Positions 42,049-52,600 of a stretch of DNA of 64,000 nucleotides are shown here, piece after piece (positions within the stretch are counted from its first letter, which is position 1; every line of letters begins with the position of its first letter). The stretch is from Clostridiales bacterium (GTDB lineage Bacteria > Bacillota > Clostridia > Saccharofermentanales > Saccharofermentanaceae), in contig JAGDCV010000043.1 of NCBI GenBank assembly GCA_017958365.1, positions 1 to 64,000 on the forward strand, given 5' to 3'. The translations under genes and the position numbers were made by a program. A model generated the notes under the pieces. That model had not been told where the DNA came from, searched no databases, and saw only the letters and a list, made by a program, of their open reading frames with translations.

Positions 42049-43956
42049 TCAGACGGGTTCGAGGTCTTCCGACTCATCATCATTGTTCACCGCATAGACA
42101 TACGAATCGAGGATCAAAGTGACATCGAACAATCTCGAATAATCATTAGAAGAAAGCGTCGATTCGCTTATCGGCGTCCTGTCGTAGTATAGATAATTAT
42201 CTCCGTAGATGTGATAAGGATTGTAGCCCATTCCAAAGAATATCCTGAAACCGTTCTCCTTAAGATACTGCGCCCTCGGATCTGTTCCGTATATGTAATT
42301 ACCGCCCGGATAAACGATGATGTGAACATCACCTATCAAAGTCTCGATCTGATCCATCCACTTCTGCGTATCCGCAACTATGGTATCCATATCGGCTTCA
42401 AATGCATTGATGTTGCCGTATGTTGAAGAAGCAAGCTTCCAACCAGTATCCTGAAGAACACTCATGATCTCGGATACGGTCTGCCTGTTGGCAGCGATCT
42501 CATTCTCCGTAAAGGTAACGTTCGGTCGTCCTACATTGGCAAGAGCTTCCGACCTGTCATCAGCCTCGTCTTCACTTATGACGTATCCAAAGACGGATTC
42601 ATATCCGCATATCGAGATAACACCTTTCGCGCCGTCGAAGGAGAAATCGGGATGAGCTTCAACGAATGCATCAAGGATACCTATCGCCTCAAGTTCCCTT
42701 CCCGAGACCAGGGTTCCGTCAGGAGCAACATACTGTCCGACCACATTTCCCTGCTCGTCGAGCGCGAGCTGCGTACAAAGGCCGTAGTTATATGTGCTTC
42801 CTGCATTATAGTCAAACGTATCAAGCACGAGGATCAGAGGCTTCTTTCCAACAGGAACCGTCAGGTTCACCTCAGTCATGAATGTCTCCTCACTCATGTC
42901 AGCCATGGTCTCGGCATCAACAAGGACATAGTCATTTGCGTAAAGCTGCTCGAGCATTCTCGTGAATTCTTCCGTGGTAAGGTAAAGACCGGTGTTTGAA
43001 GCACCGCGCGAAGGATCCGCAATAAGCTGTCTTACGCTTAACACCTCCACCGTTCCCGTATATTCGGTAACCTCCGTAGTATGACTCGTTGCCTCAAGAA
43101 GATCGGCATTTATTCTGTTGTCATCAGGGAAAATAACGGCAAGATCAGATAACAGCGCCTCTGCCGAGAAATACCTGTAACGCTCAAGCATGTGCTCACC
43201 TTCGGCAAGCATCGGCTCATACATGGTATCCCTTATCAAAGTCAGCCTGTTAACTGCAAAGTTATAAACAAAGCCATCATAGGTCTGACTTACAAGTTCA
43301 TACCCCTGAACAGAGGTAACATAATCGCCGGCATCAAAAGCAGCCTCGGCCGCCTGAACTTCTCCCCTTGCCATCTCGATCGTTTCTATCTCGTGAAGCA
43401 ACGGCGTCGTGGTAGCTGAGACATTACCAACCTGGCTCATCTGCTCGAAAATAAACACAAGATCGGGCTTCTCTATGGAACCCAATAAAAACTCGGTGCT
43501 AAGATCATTAAGCCAGATTGAGATCTGTGAAGAAGTAAGCTCTCCCATCTCGTTCATGAAACGAAGATCTACAGTAGAAGGAATATATCGTGATGATCTC
43601 ATCTGGTCCTCGATGGACAACAGACGATCATTAACAATCTGCTCCATCTGATCCATTTGGGCACGCTGCATCTGGAGAGCCGAGTCTTCATCAAGTCCCG
43701 AATCATCTGATGCAACAACTATATCGTGAACATTACGGTAGATATCAAGAGCGTCCGCATAACGGCCTTCATCCATCGCAGCCTGGAAGTCGGGAACGAC
43801 GCCCGACTCGATCTGCAAAGTCGAGTTGATCCACAAAACGACACCTATAAGTGCAACTATTGTCACGCCGCATACTATCGCCGCCGCGATATGCCCGGCA
43901 CCTTTCCGAGATTTTCTCTCGTAATTATCGAAGATATTATCTTCAGTGCGTTTCAC
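42049..43956 (-). CDS. Single-pass surface protein with divergent polysaccharide-deacetylase-like domain
   Basis: A 635-residue type II membrane protein: a basic cytoplasmic N-terminus, one TM near 24-45, then an external helical/TPR-like region (about 55-320). A C-terminal domain (about 330-620) is reminiscent of NodB-type carbohydrate esterases (EFTRMLEQLYANDYVLVD, GKKPLILVLDTFDYN, HPDFSFDGAKGVISICGYE, GWKLASSTYGN, HIIVYPGG). The usual metal-binding HxxxH and first DD pair of NodB are not evident, so the domain may be inactive or only binding. The start is a GTG directly after the parC stop, giving translational coupling to the topoisomerase genes. Confidence 0.7.
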   Translation of the reverse strand: MKRTEDNIFDNYERKSRKGAGHIAAAIVCGVTIVALIGVVLWINSTLQIESGVVPDFQAAMDEGRYADALDIYRNVHDIVVASDDSGLDEDSALQMQRAQMDQMEQIVNDRLLSIEDQMRSSRYIPSTVDLRFMNEMGELTSSQISIWLNDLSTEFLLGSIEKPDLVFIFEQMSQVGNVSATTTPLLHEIETIEMARGEVQAAEAAFDAGDYVTSVQGYELVSQTYDGFVYNFAVNRLTLIRDTMYEPMLAEGEHMLERYRYFSAEALLSDLAVIFPDDNRINADLLEATSHTTEVTEYTGTVEVLSVRQLIADPSRGASNTGLYLTTEEFTRMLEQLYANDYVLVDAETMADMSEETFMTEVNLTVPVGKKPLILVLDTFDYNAGSTYNYGLCTQLALDEQGNVVGQYVAPDGTLVSGRELEAIGILDAFVEAHPDFSFDGAKGVISICGYESVFGYVISEDEADDRSEALANVGRPNVTFTENEIAANRQTVSEIMSVLQDTGWKLASSTYGNINAFEADMDTIVADTQKWMDQIETLIGDVHIIVYPGGNYIYGTDPRAQYLKENGFRIFFGMGYNPYHIYGDNYLYYDRTPISESTLSSNDYSRLFDVTLILDSYVYAVNNDDESEDLEPV

Positions 43957-46218
43957 TTAAATGTCTTCTATTCCGATCTGTTTGTTCTCGAACGATTCTG
44001 ACTTCAAATAATAACCTATCGCAGGAATGTTCCTGATCCTATAATACTCCGGATCGTTAAGACCTGCCTCCGAGAGCGTGATGATCTCGGACAGACTCGA
44101 ACCCTTCTTACTGATAAGAAGCTGTACGCCCTGTGTGGATCTTGTAGTCTTCAAAGATACCATCGAAGCCTTGAACACAGCCGCCTTATCCCTGTCTGAC
44201 CTTGCGAACAGATCGGGGTCCTCTCCTTCCGGTATGAACACAAAGGAAACAGCAGGTGACTTATCAGAGAAAGCATTTATGAGCTTCTTTCTGTTCTGCT
44301 TCGTCTCATAAGCCTCCACAGGGAAATGAGCCGCCTTACCGTTCTTGAATCCGATCATGATTCTTCCCTTGTAATCTGTCGTTACAAGCATCCAGATGAT
44401 CTTCTCATCATCCTCAAGTCCCAGAGCATTCGTAAGGAACGAACCGAAGTCGGATACCTTATTGTCCGGGAATTCATATGTCTTACTCTTATAGACATTG
44501 CACTTATCCGAGAAGAACAGGATATCGCTCTTGTTCATCGCGTCAACGCTCATGAATATCTCATCATCATCCTTGATCTTGATCTCATCGGATCTCTTCA
44601 GGGCATTAGATGTGAACTTCTTAAGATATCCGTGTCTTGTGAGCATAAGATGAACCTGATAATCAGGGATATTCTGATCTGGTACATATACCTCAACCTG
44701 CTCAGCCATTACAAGCTCGGTCTTTCTGTCCTTACCGTACTTATCGGAAACTTCCTTAAGCTTCTTGGAGATGAGTGTGTTAATACGGTTGGGCTTACCC
44801 AATATATCCTCGATCTCGGCAATATCCTTCTGCAGATTCTCCTTATCGGCGATTCTGTTGATGATGTACTGCTTGTTTATGTTACGGAGCTTGATCTCGG
44901 CTACGTACTCTGCCTGTATCTTATCGATACCAAAGCCCTTCATGAGGTTGGGGATAACATCCTCTTCAAGCTCTGTGTTCCTGATGATCTTGATAGCTTT
45001 ATCGATATCAAGGAGTATCTTCTCCAAGCCTTCGAGAAGGTGTAGCTTATCCTTCTTCTTGCCAAGTTCATAAGCAAGTTCACGGGAAACGCACTGTCTT
45101 CTCCAGTTAAGCCACTCGCTTATGATGTCTCTTACTCCCATAACACGGGGAGAGCCGTTGATAAGAAGATTGAAGTTGCATGAGAAAGTATCCTGAAGCT
45201 TCGTAAAACGGAAGAGCTTCTTCATGAGCTCCTCATGATTCGTTCCCCTTTTACAATCGATGGTTATCTTCAGACCGTCGAGGTCTGTCTCATCTCTTAC
45301 GTCATTGATCTCCTTGACCTTACCGGACTTAACAAGATCGGCTATACCGTCAATGATCGCCTCTGATGAAGTTGAGTAAGGTATCTCGGTAATCTCGATG
45401 AGATTATTCTTCGTATCTACCTTGTATTTACTTCTTAAAGTGATGGAACCCTTACCGGTCTCATAGATCTCGGCCATCTGCTCCCTGTTATAAAGGATCT
45501 GTCCGCCGCCCGAGAAATCAGGCGCAGGCATGATCTCAAGAAGGTCGACATTCTTATCCTTAAGATAAGCCATCGTCGCCTCACAAACTTCCCTTAAGTT
45601 AAATGAGCTTATGTTGGAAGCCATACCTACGGCAATACCCTGGTTACTGTTAACAAGAAGACTCGGGAAAGTCGCAGGAAGAAGTACGGGCTCCTTTAAG
45701 GTTCCGTCATAGTTATCAACCATGTCGACGGCATCCTTATCGATACCGGCGAAAAGCTCCTCGCATATCTTCTCAAGCTTGACCTCAGTATATCGGGGTG
45801 CAGCATAAGCCATGTCACGGGAATACTGCTTACCGAAGTTACCCTTTGAATCCACATAAGGATGCAAAAGCGATGCATTACCGCGGGTCATTCTTACCAT
45901 GGTCTCGTAGATAGCGGCATCACCGTGAGGATTAAGCTTCATCGTCTGTCCGACAACATTAGCGGACTTGGTCCTGTTGCCGTTCAAAAGTCCCATCTTA
46001 TACATGGTATAAAGGAGCTTTCTGTGTGAAGGCTTAAAGCCGTCGATCTCCGGGATTGCACGCGATACGATAACCGACATCGCGTACGGCATATAGTTGA
46101 TCTCAAGCATTTCCGTGATCGGCTGATCTACGGGCGGCATATCGGGCTTACTCTCGTCTGTAAGCCTTGCCTTCAATGAATCACTGTTATCTTTAATCTC
46201 TTTTTTCTTTCTTGGCAT
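43957..46218 (-). CDS. parC: Type IIA DNA topoisomerase subunit A (ParC type)
   Basis: A 753-residue DNA-cleaving subunit. The winged-helix region and the catalytic tyrosine Y143 in AAPRYTEVKLE are clear. The tower and coiled coil follow and the C-terminal part has the beta-propeller-like repeats of topoisomerase IV rather than the GyrA-box QRRGGKG, which I do not see. In the quinolone-determining region the residue matching GyrA Ser83 is Ala101 (PHGDAAIYE) and Asp87 is Glu105. It lies nine bases after parE. Assignment to ParC rather than a second gyrase is by pairing, the Glu and the missing GyrA box. Confidence 0.87.
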   Translation of the reverse strand: MPRKKKEIKDNSDSLKARLTDESKPDMPPVDQPITEMLEINYMPYAMSVIVSRAIPEIDGFKPSHRKLLYTMYKMGLLNGNRTKSANVVGQTMKLNPHGDAAIYETMVRMTRGNASLLHPYVDSKGNFGKQYSRDMAYAAPRYTEVKLEKICEELFAGIDKDAVDMVDNYDGTLKEPVLLPATFPSLLVNSNQGIAVGMASNISSFNLREVCEATMAYLKDKNVDLLEIMPAPDFSGGGQILYNREQMAEIYETGKGSITLRSKYKVDTKNNLIEITEIPYSTSSEAIIDGIADLVKSGKVKEINDVRDETDLDGLKITIDCKRGTNHEELMKKLFRFTKLQDTFSCNFNLLINGSPRVMGVRDIISEWLNWRRQCVSRELAYELGKKKDKLHLLEGLEKILLDIDKAIKIIRNTELEEDVIPNLMKGFGIDKIQAEYVAEIKLRNINKQYIINRIADKENLQKDIAEIEDILGKPNRINTLISKKLKEVSDKYGKDRKTELVMAEQVEVYVPDQNIPDYQVHLMLTRHGYLKKFTSNALKRSDEIKIKDDDEIFMSVDAMNKSDILFFSDKCNVYKSKTYEFPDNKVSDFGSFLTNALGLEDDEKIIWMLVTTDYKGRIMIGFKNGKAAHFPVEAYETKQNRKKLINAFSDKSPAVSFVFIPEGEDPDLFARSDRDKAAVFKASMVSLKTTRSTQGVQLLISKKGSSLSEIITLSEAGLNDPEYYRIRNIPAIGYYLKSESFENKQIGIEDI

Positions 46219-46227
46219 AGTCTTCTC

Positions 46228-48228
46228 TTATCCTACATCGAGCATATCAAGGTACAGATGACCGTCCTGCTCGATATGCTGTTTTCTTCCTGCAAGGTTG
46301 TCACCAAGGAGCAGCTCGAATATCTCAGCCGTTTTCCTCGCATCTTCGGGACAAACTTTGATAAGACGTCTTGTCTTGGGATTCATCGTTGTCTCCCACA
46401 TCATCTCAGGCTCATTCTCACCAAGACCCTTGGATCTTTGGATATTGATCGATGCCTTATCGTCTTCAAACTTTGACAGGATCTCCGTCTTCTCCTTCTC
46501 ATTAAATGCGAAGTATGTTTCTTCCTTGGCATTCTTGCCCTTGGTCCTTACCGTTATCTCGAACAAAGGAGACTCTGCGATATATACAAAGCCCTTCTCG
46601 ATCAGTGTCGGACACAGGCGGTAGATCATCGCAAGGATGAGAGTTCTTATCTGGAAACCGTCGACATCGGCATCGGTACAGACGATGATCTTATTCCAGC
46701 GCAGCTGATCGATGTTGAATGCACTCATGTCCTTGCTGTGCTTATTGCTTATCTCAACGCCGCAGCCTAAGACCTTGATAAGATCGGTGATGATCTCACT
46801 TTTGAAGATAGTCGCATAATCAGCCTTAAGGCAGTTTAATATCTTACCTCTTACCGGCATGATCCCCTGGAACTCGGCATCTCTTCCGAGCTTAACGGAG
46901 CCCAAAGCGGAATCACCCTCAACGATGTACAGTTCTCTTTTGTCTGTATCCTTGGACCTGCAGTCAACAAACTTCTTGATCCTGTTGTTGATATCGACCT
47001 TACCTGTGAGCTGCTTCTTTATATTGATCCTCGTCTTCTCGGCATTCTCTCTTGAACGCTTGTTGATGAGAACCTGGTCTACTACCTTATCACCCTGCTG
47101 CTTATTCTCGATAAACCAGACTTCAAGATTCTTCTTGATGAGATCAGTCATGAAGTCCTGAATGAACTTATTATTGATAGCCTTCTTGGTCTGATTCTCA
47201 TAAGAAGTCAGTGTCGAGAAAGTAGATGTGATTATGATAAGCGAATCCTGAATATCTTCGAACTTTATCTTGCTCTCGTTCGCCTTATACTTATCGCGCG
47301 CCTTTATCTCCTTATCAACGGCATAAAGGAAAGCATTCTTTACGGCACGGTCGGGAGATCCTCCGTGCTCGAGGAAGCTCGAGTTATGGAAGTACTGCAT
47401 CTCATTGACTTCGTTATTGAAACAGAATGCGATCTCAGCCTTGCACTTATATACAGGCCTGTCATCAGCATCACGTCCCTTACCCTCACCGTCAAAACGG
47501 TAAACCTCGGTAAACTGCTTCATCTGCGAAAGCTCTTCACAGAAACCCGCGATACCGTCAGGACAGATAAACGACTCTTCCGAACCTAAAGCCTCATCGA
47601 TAAGCTTAAACTCGATACCGCCGTTAACAACTGACTGCTTCTTAACAATATCCCTTAATCTGTCGTACGGGATAACGGTATCCGTGAATACTTCAGGGTC
47701 AGGCTTCCATCTTTGGATGGTTCCCGTCCTTTTAAACCTGTACGGTTCCTGCTGAAGCTCACCGACAACTTCACCCTTCTTAAAAGAGAGACTGTACCTG
47801 GTCTTATCCCTGAATACGGTTACTTCAAAGAATTCAGACGAATACTGTGTAGCACATGCGCCAAGTCCGTTAAGACCCAATGAGTACTCGTAATCACCTA
47901 GCGCATTATTATCATACTTCGCACCGGCATAAAGCTCGCAATAAACGAGCTCCCAGTTATATCTGTTCTCCTTGGGGTTGAAATCAAGAGGAATTCCTCG
48001 GCCGAAGTCCTCGACCTGAAGTGAACCGTCTTTAAACCTTGTAATTATGATCTGTTTACCGTGGCCTTCTCTGGCCTCATCAATAGAATTCGAGAGAATC
48101 TCAAAGAATGAATGTATGCAACCTTCCAGATCATCCGATCCGAAGATAACCGCAGGACGCTTTCTAACTCTGTCGGCGCCCTTGAGCATAGTAATACTGT
48201 CGTTACCGTAATCTGACTTACGAGCCAT
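46228..48228 (-). CDS. parE: Type IIA DNA topoisomerase subunit B (ParE type)
   Basis: A 666-residue ATPase subunit that drives strand passage with ParC. The GHKL ATPase has NSIDEAREG and VEDFGRGIP near 48-80 and a lid region GLNGLGACATQYSS. The transducer follows, and the TOPRIM domain shows VEGDSALGSVK and DADVDGFQIRTLIL. The C-terminal PKTRRLIKVCPED is related to the family's usual NPxxRxLxxV. The ATG at 48228 has GGGGG five bases upstream and is preferred to the ATG at 48240, which would hold that site. It has its own promoter (CTGACA-16-TATAAT). Confidence 0.88.
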   Translation of the reverse strand: MARKSDYGNDSITMLKGADRVRKRPAVIFGSDDLEGCIHSFFEILSNSIDEAREGHGKQIIITRFKDGSLQVEDFGRGIPLDFNPKENRYNWELVYCELYAGAKYDNNALGDYEYSLGLNGLGACATQYSSEFFEVTVFRDKTRYSLSFKKGEVVGELQQEPYRFKRTGTIQRWKPDPEVFTDTVIPYDRLRDIVKKQSVVNGGIEFKLIDEALGSEESFICPDGIAGFCEELSQMKQFTEVYRFDGEGKGRDADDRPVYKCKAEIAFCFNNEVNEMQYFHNSSFLEHGGSPDRAVKNAFLYAVDKEIKARDKYKANESKIKFEDIQDSLIIITSTFSTLTSYENQTKKAINNKFIQDFMTDLIKKNLEVWFIENKQQGDKVVDQVLINKRSRENAEKTRINIKKQLTGKVDINNRIKKFVDCRSKDTDKRELYIVEGDSALGSVKLGRDAEFQGIMPVRGKILNCLKADYATIFKSEIITDLIKVLGCGVEISNKHSKDMSAFNIDQLRWNKIIVCTDADVDGFQIRTLILAMIYRLCPTLIEKGFVYIAESPLFEITVRTKGKNAKEETYFAFNEKEKTEILSKFEDDKASINIQRSKGLGENEPEMMWETTMNPKTRRLIKVCPEDARKTAEIFELLLGDNLAGRKQHIEQDGHLYLDMLDVG

Positions 48229-48256
48229 GCTTACCCCCATATTTTCAATTCAAACA

Positions 48257-48284
48257 ATTATATCATAACAATATATAGTGTCAG
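48257..48284 (-). promoter_or_regulatory. Promoter of the parE-parC operon
   Basis: CTGACA (48279-48284), 16-base spacer, TATAAT (48257-48262) on the minus strand, about 29 bases before the ATG. Confidence 0.6.
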
Positions 48285-48333
48285 CACAATAAAATGGACT
48301 GTCCGGAGACCATCTCATACACGCTTCCACAAA

Positions 48334-48364
48334 CAAAAAACGGGACTGCAATCTGCAGCCCCGT
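48334..48364 (-). terminator. Intrinsic terminator of rpsO
   Basis: On the minus strand ACGGGGCTGCA-GAT-TGCAGTCCCGT forms an 11-base stem with one G-T wobble, followed by TTTTTTG. It lies 22 bases after the rpsO stop. Confidence 0.85.
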
Positions 48365-48385
48365 CCGAACTAATTTGCCCTGTTA

Positions 48386-48649
48386 TTACTTTCTCAAACC
48401 AAGCTTAGCAACGATAGCTCTGTATCTCTCGATGTCGATCTTCTGAAGATACTCGAGAAGGCCTCTTCTCTTACCAACCATCATGAGAAGTCCTCTTCTT
48501 GAGTGGTGGTCACCCTTGTGGATCTTGAGGTGCTCTGTAAGAAGTGCGATTCTTGCAGAAAGGATAGCGATCTGAACCTCCGGGGATCCTGTGTCACCAT
48601 CGTGAGTAGCATACTCCTTGATGATTGCAGCCTTGTCAATCTGTGCCAT
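48386..48649 (-). CDS. rpsO: 30S ribosomal protein S15
   Basis: An 87-residue ribosomal protein binding the central domain of 16S rRNA. The motif [19 protein letters not shown] is near 15-33 and [21 protein letters not shown] near 40-60. The ATG at 48649 has GGAGGA six bases upstream and gives the family length; an in-frame ATG at 48664 lies before that site. It has its own promoter in the ftsY 3' end and a strong terminator, so it is monocistronic. The leader is about 80 bases long, which leaves room for S15 autoregulation, but I cannot fold a convincing binding site by eye. Confidence 0.96.
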   Translation of the reverse strand: MAQIDKAAIIKEYATHDGDTGSPEVQIAILSARIALLTEHLKIHKGDHHSRRGLLMMVGKRRGLLEYLQKIDIERYRAIVAKLGLRK

Positions 48650-48737
48650 AATACTGTCCTCCATAAATATTTACTATTCACCTGTGACTGCGGAAAAGGC
48701 GGACAAGCCCTGTTTCTGCGTCACGGCAAGCTTTGCA

Positions 48738-48766
48738 ATAGTATCACACACTTTCACCGGTGTCAA
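48738..48766 (-). promoter_or_regulatory. rpsO promoter inside the end of ftsY
   Basis: TTGACA (48761-48766), 17-base spacer, TACTAT (48738-48743) on the minus strand, about 90 bases before the rpsO ATG. The -35 is within the last ftsY codons. Confidence 0.75.
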
Positions 48767-49667
48767 TCAAAGCATCGGCAAAAGCTTCAGGATCAAATTC
48801 ACTTAAGTCTTCAACGCCTTCTCCTAATCCCGCAAGAACAATGGGAACCTTGGCAAGATAGGAAACGGCAATCGCTACTCCGCCCTTCGCGGAACCGTCA
48901 AGTTTGGTGATTCCGAGATAATCAAGATGAACGGCTTCCGAGAAAGCCTCAGTCTGCAAAACGGCGTTCTGGCCGGTTGTTGCATCGATTATGAGTATCG
49001 ACTTCTTATTCGCATCAGGAGCCTCGCGGTCAATGATACGGTTGATCTTGGACAATTCGTCCATGAGATTCTTCTTGTTGTGAAGTCTTCCTGCTGTATC
49101 AACGATCAGTACATCACTCTTACGCGCCTTGGCTGCTGCCACTGCATCATAGACTACGGACGCGGGATCCGATCCTTCCTCGTGAGCGATTACCGCAGTG
49201 GAGGTTCTTTCACCCCACTCCTTTAACTGCTGGACGGCTGCAGCCCTGAATGTATCAGCTGCAGCAAGGATGACCTTCTTGCCTTCGTTCTTGTACTTAA
49301 GTGCAAGCTTACCTGCAGTAGTCGTCTTACCCGTACCGTTAACGCCAACCATGAGGATGACATTAAGTTTGCCCGGGATAATATCTATCGTCTGCTTCTC
49401 GCCCAAGATCTCTACTATATGTGTCTTAACGGCTTTCATGACGCCCTCGTGGGAATCGTCACCCGTCTTCCTTATATAGTCTTTAATATGTTCAATGACG
49501 TCTTCGCTCGCCTGGACGCCGCAGTCGGACCTTACCATGATCTCCTCGAAGTCCTCGAGCATCTCCTCATCAAACTTTCCGTGAGAAGCTGTGGTCTTGA
49601 CCCACTCGCTCGCCCAGAAGTCACGAGTCTTGGTAAGACCCCTCTTAAAAGATTCAAATATACCCAT
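48744..49667 (-). CDS. ftsY: Signal recognition particle receptor FtsY
   Basis: A 307-residue SRP GTPase that docks SRP-ribosome complexes at the membrane. The N domain (about 1-90) is followed by the G domain: G1 GVNGTGKTT, DTFRAAAVQQLKEW (insertion-box region), DTAGRLHNKKNLM (G3), TKLDGSAKGG (G4) and GLGEGVEDLSEF. The acidic A domain of E. coli FtsY is absent, normal for Firmicutes. It starts one base after the smc stop. Confidence 0.96.
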   Translation of the reverse strand: MGIFESFKRGLTKTRDFWASEWVKTTASHGKFDEEMLEDFEEIMVRSDCGVQASEDVIEHIKDYIRKTGDDSHEGVMKAVKTHIVEILGEKQTIDIIPGKLNVILMVGVNGTGKTTTAGKLALKYKNEGKKVILAAADTFRAAAVQQLKEWGERTSTAVIAHEEGSDPASVVYDAVAAAKARKSDVLIVDTAGRLHNKKNLMDELSKINRIIDREAPDANKKSILIIDATTGQNAVLQTEAFSEAVHLDYLGITKLDGSAKGGVAIAVSYLAKVPIVLAGLGEGVEDLSEFDPEAFADALIDTGESV

Positions 49668-49668
49668 C

Positions 49669-52600
49669 TTAGTCTCCGATCCTCATTGAAAGTATCTTCG
49701 AGATACCGCGCTCTGCCATGGTGACACCGTACATCCTGTCACATGCCTCCATCGTTCCCTTACGGTGCGTTACGAGAATGAACTGCGACCTTGCGGTATA
49801 ACGTCTTACAAAGTCCGTGAAACGGGAAACGTTAACATCATCGAGTGCAGCCTCTACCTCATCGAGGATAACGAACGGTGACGGTCTCAACTGAAGTATC
49901 GCGAAAAGAAGTGCAATAGCCGTAAGGCATCGCTCACCACCGGAAAGCAATGTCAGACTCTGGAGTTTCTTTCCCGGAGGCTGGGCCTTGATCTCGATGG
50001 CACAGTTAAGGATATCGTCCTCATCACTTAAGAGGATCTCCGCACTTCCGCCGTTGAACAGATCCGTAAATACTGTCCTGAAGTTCTCGTTTATGGTCGT
50101 GAAGTTATTAAGGAACTGCTCCTTCATCTCCGCGATCAAATCTGCAATTACCTTCTCAAGGTCTGTCTTCGCATTGAAGATGTCATTACGCTGAGCCGTG
50201 ATGAACTCATACTTCTCGGCAACCTCACGGTACTCCTCGATGGAGTTAAGGTTAACGGGACCTAAAGCCTTGATCTTATTCTTAAGGCTCGAGATAGTCT
50301 TCACGGACTCGTTGATATTTGCCGTGGGAGGATACTCGTCCTTAACGTTATCGTAAGTAACCTCATAGTCTTCCCACAGACGGTTCTTGGAGAAATCGAT
50401 GTCGTTAATGTGCTTCTCGTTCTTGGAGACGATGTTGTTCTCCTTTTCGCGCAGGCGTGTGAGAATGTCGTTGACCTCAGAGCTTTTCTCGAAGAAGCCC
50501 TTGAGTTTCTCGTCGATCTCCTCTTTCTCGTCAGAGATCTTCTTTATCTCAGCAGACATGGAAGTAAACTGTTCCTGCTGCTTGCCGCGCAGAGCCTTCT
50601 TATCTTCAATGCCCTTGCGGATGGCGCTCAAAGTTGCCGAATCAGACTTTCTTGTTCCTGCCGACTCCTCGAGGCTCTTCCTTCTCATGTTAAGCTCTTC
50701 TTTGATGTGAGTAGCAAGTTCGATCACACCGTTACGCTCAGCAAGGATCCTCTCGGATGCTGCCTTGCCTTCGCTTATCTTCTCTCTTATCTTATCGAGC
50801 TTCTCGTTGAATTCCTTCGCGGCATTATCGCTCTTATCGATGTCGTCGCGGTAATCGCTTAACTCGTTCTCGATCTCCTTGATGATCTGTCCGTATTCGG
50901 CGATGTCATCCTCGAGCCTTAACTTATCTACGGATATCTGGTGCAGCTGCTTCTCGCTTTCTGCAACGGACTCTGAAAGTTCCGTTCTCTTCTCGCCTAA
51001 GTTCTTGTACTCGTACTCGGCCTTTGCACGCTCTACGCTGAAGTACTTAAGCTGCTCATCAAGCTGGGCAAGTTCCTTCTCGATGTCACCGATGTCAGAA
51101 TCGATATCCTGTCTTTGTGCTTCGATAACGCCGAGCTCCTGCTCCTTCTTAACAAGCTTTGCCTCGAGATCCTTGATCTCTCCTGCTCTGCCTAAGATGC
51201 CCGAGGCATCCTTACGAACGGATCCGCCCGTAAGCGAACCGCCGGCATTAATGGAGTCACCTTCCAAAGTGATGATCTTAGCCGAGTGGCTTATCGACTT
51301 CGCGATGCTTCTTGCGCTGTCCATGTCATCGCAGATGATTATCTTGCCAAGAAGGTTCTTAACGATATCAGTAAGGCTCTTATCAGCCTTTACAAGATCG
51401 GATGCAATACCTATGTATCCCTTCTTACCGGAAGCATCGTCAAGAGTCTTCTTCTCAAGAGACCTTGCCTTAATGTTCTCGATGGGAAGGAAAGTTACGC
51501 GGCCGAGCCTGTTTTCCTTAAGCACATTGATAAGATCAGCCGCATCCTGCTCGCTATTTGTAACGACATTATGGATGGCATTACCCAAAGCTATCTCTAT
51601 CGCGGTGTTGTACTTCTTCTCGGTAGAGATGAGGTCACCTAACACGCCGACGCACTTCTTCTTAACCGAAGCATTCGTATCGGCATAGTTCATGAGTCTT
51701 CTTACGGACTCCTGATAACCTTCCTTGCGGCTCTCAAGGTCCTTCAAAGTCTTAAGTTTTGATTTATCAGAGAGGAACGATCTTGTCAGGTCTTCGTGCT
51801 TCTCAAGAAGCTCGCCTTCCTTCTTCTTGATCTCGGCAAGCTTATCGTTACGCGTCTGGATATCGGAGGTTACTTCGCCCTCCTTCTCCATCATCTCTTT
51901 CCAGGCCTTCTCAGCCTCGGTTATCTTCCCTTCGAGCTCCTCTTTGATCTTCCTTGAGGACTCGCGGCTTTCTGTTAATTCCTTGATTCTTTCGACGAAG
52001 ATGGTGATCTGACCGTTAGCGGTATTGATCTTACCCTGGGCTTCGTTGATCTCCTTTGTCTTATCCTCGATAGCCTTACGAAGTTCACCGAGGCTCTTCT
52101 CAGAATCCTTAAAGCCGCCGATCAATTCTTCTCTTTGAGCTACGAGACCTTCAGTCTTCTTCTGCTCCTCGTTAGCCTTATCAAGAAGCTCATCGGCCTT
52201 GGCCATTCTTCCCTTATAGTCATTCTCGAGTCTTGCGATGTCCTCGTTGATATCGTTCTCGGCCTTAGCCGTTTCCTCGATCTTGGAAGTAAGCGAAGAT
52301 ACTTTTTCCTCGTCAACCTTGATATCGGCCGACAGGTCATGCATCTCCTCTGTAAGGTCAGATAACTCCTGCCTTTTCTCTTCTATCTCGAGCTCGAGCT
52401 TTTCCGACTTATCGTTCAGATCGCTGTTTGAATTACGAAGATCAAGATATCTGTCTTCCTGCTCCTTGATCTCGTCGCGGACCTTCTGCAGGACATCAAC
52501 AAAATCACCCATCGCCTCGTTCGCATCATTGATACGCCTTACAAGCAATGAGATATCCGTCGTCTTAAGAAGTTCATAAGCCTTGTGGTATTCCTGAGCC

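Noticed and set aside
44326-45045. 239-residue plus-strand frame inside parC
   Set aside because: Antisense to a clear ParC coding region, composed mostly of Leu/Ile/Val from complementing charged codons; no start signal.
43957-48228. GyrA/GyrB assignment for the topoisomerase pair
   Set aside because: No GyrA box is visible and Glu occupies the Asp87 position as in ParC; the ParC/ParE name is kept with moderate confidence.
48650-48737. Riboswitch or S15-binding leader upstream of rpsO
   Set aside because: A leader of about 80 bases exists, but I could not fold a defined S15 site or riboswitch core by eye.
50879-51688. 269-residue Ser-rich plus-strand frame inside smc
   Set aside because: Antisense of the SMC coiled coil and hinge; Ser/Leu-rich composition is the mirror of Glu/Lys-rich coding.
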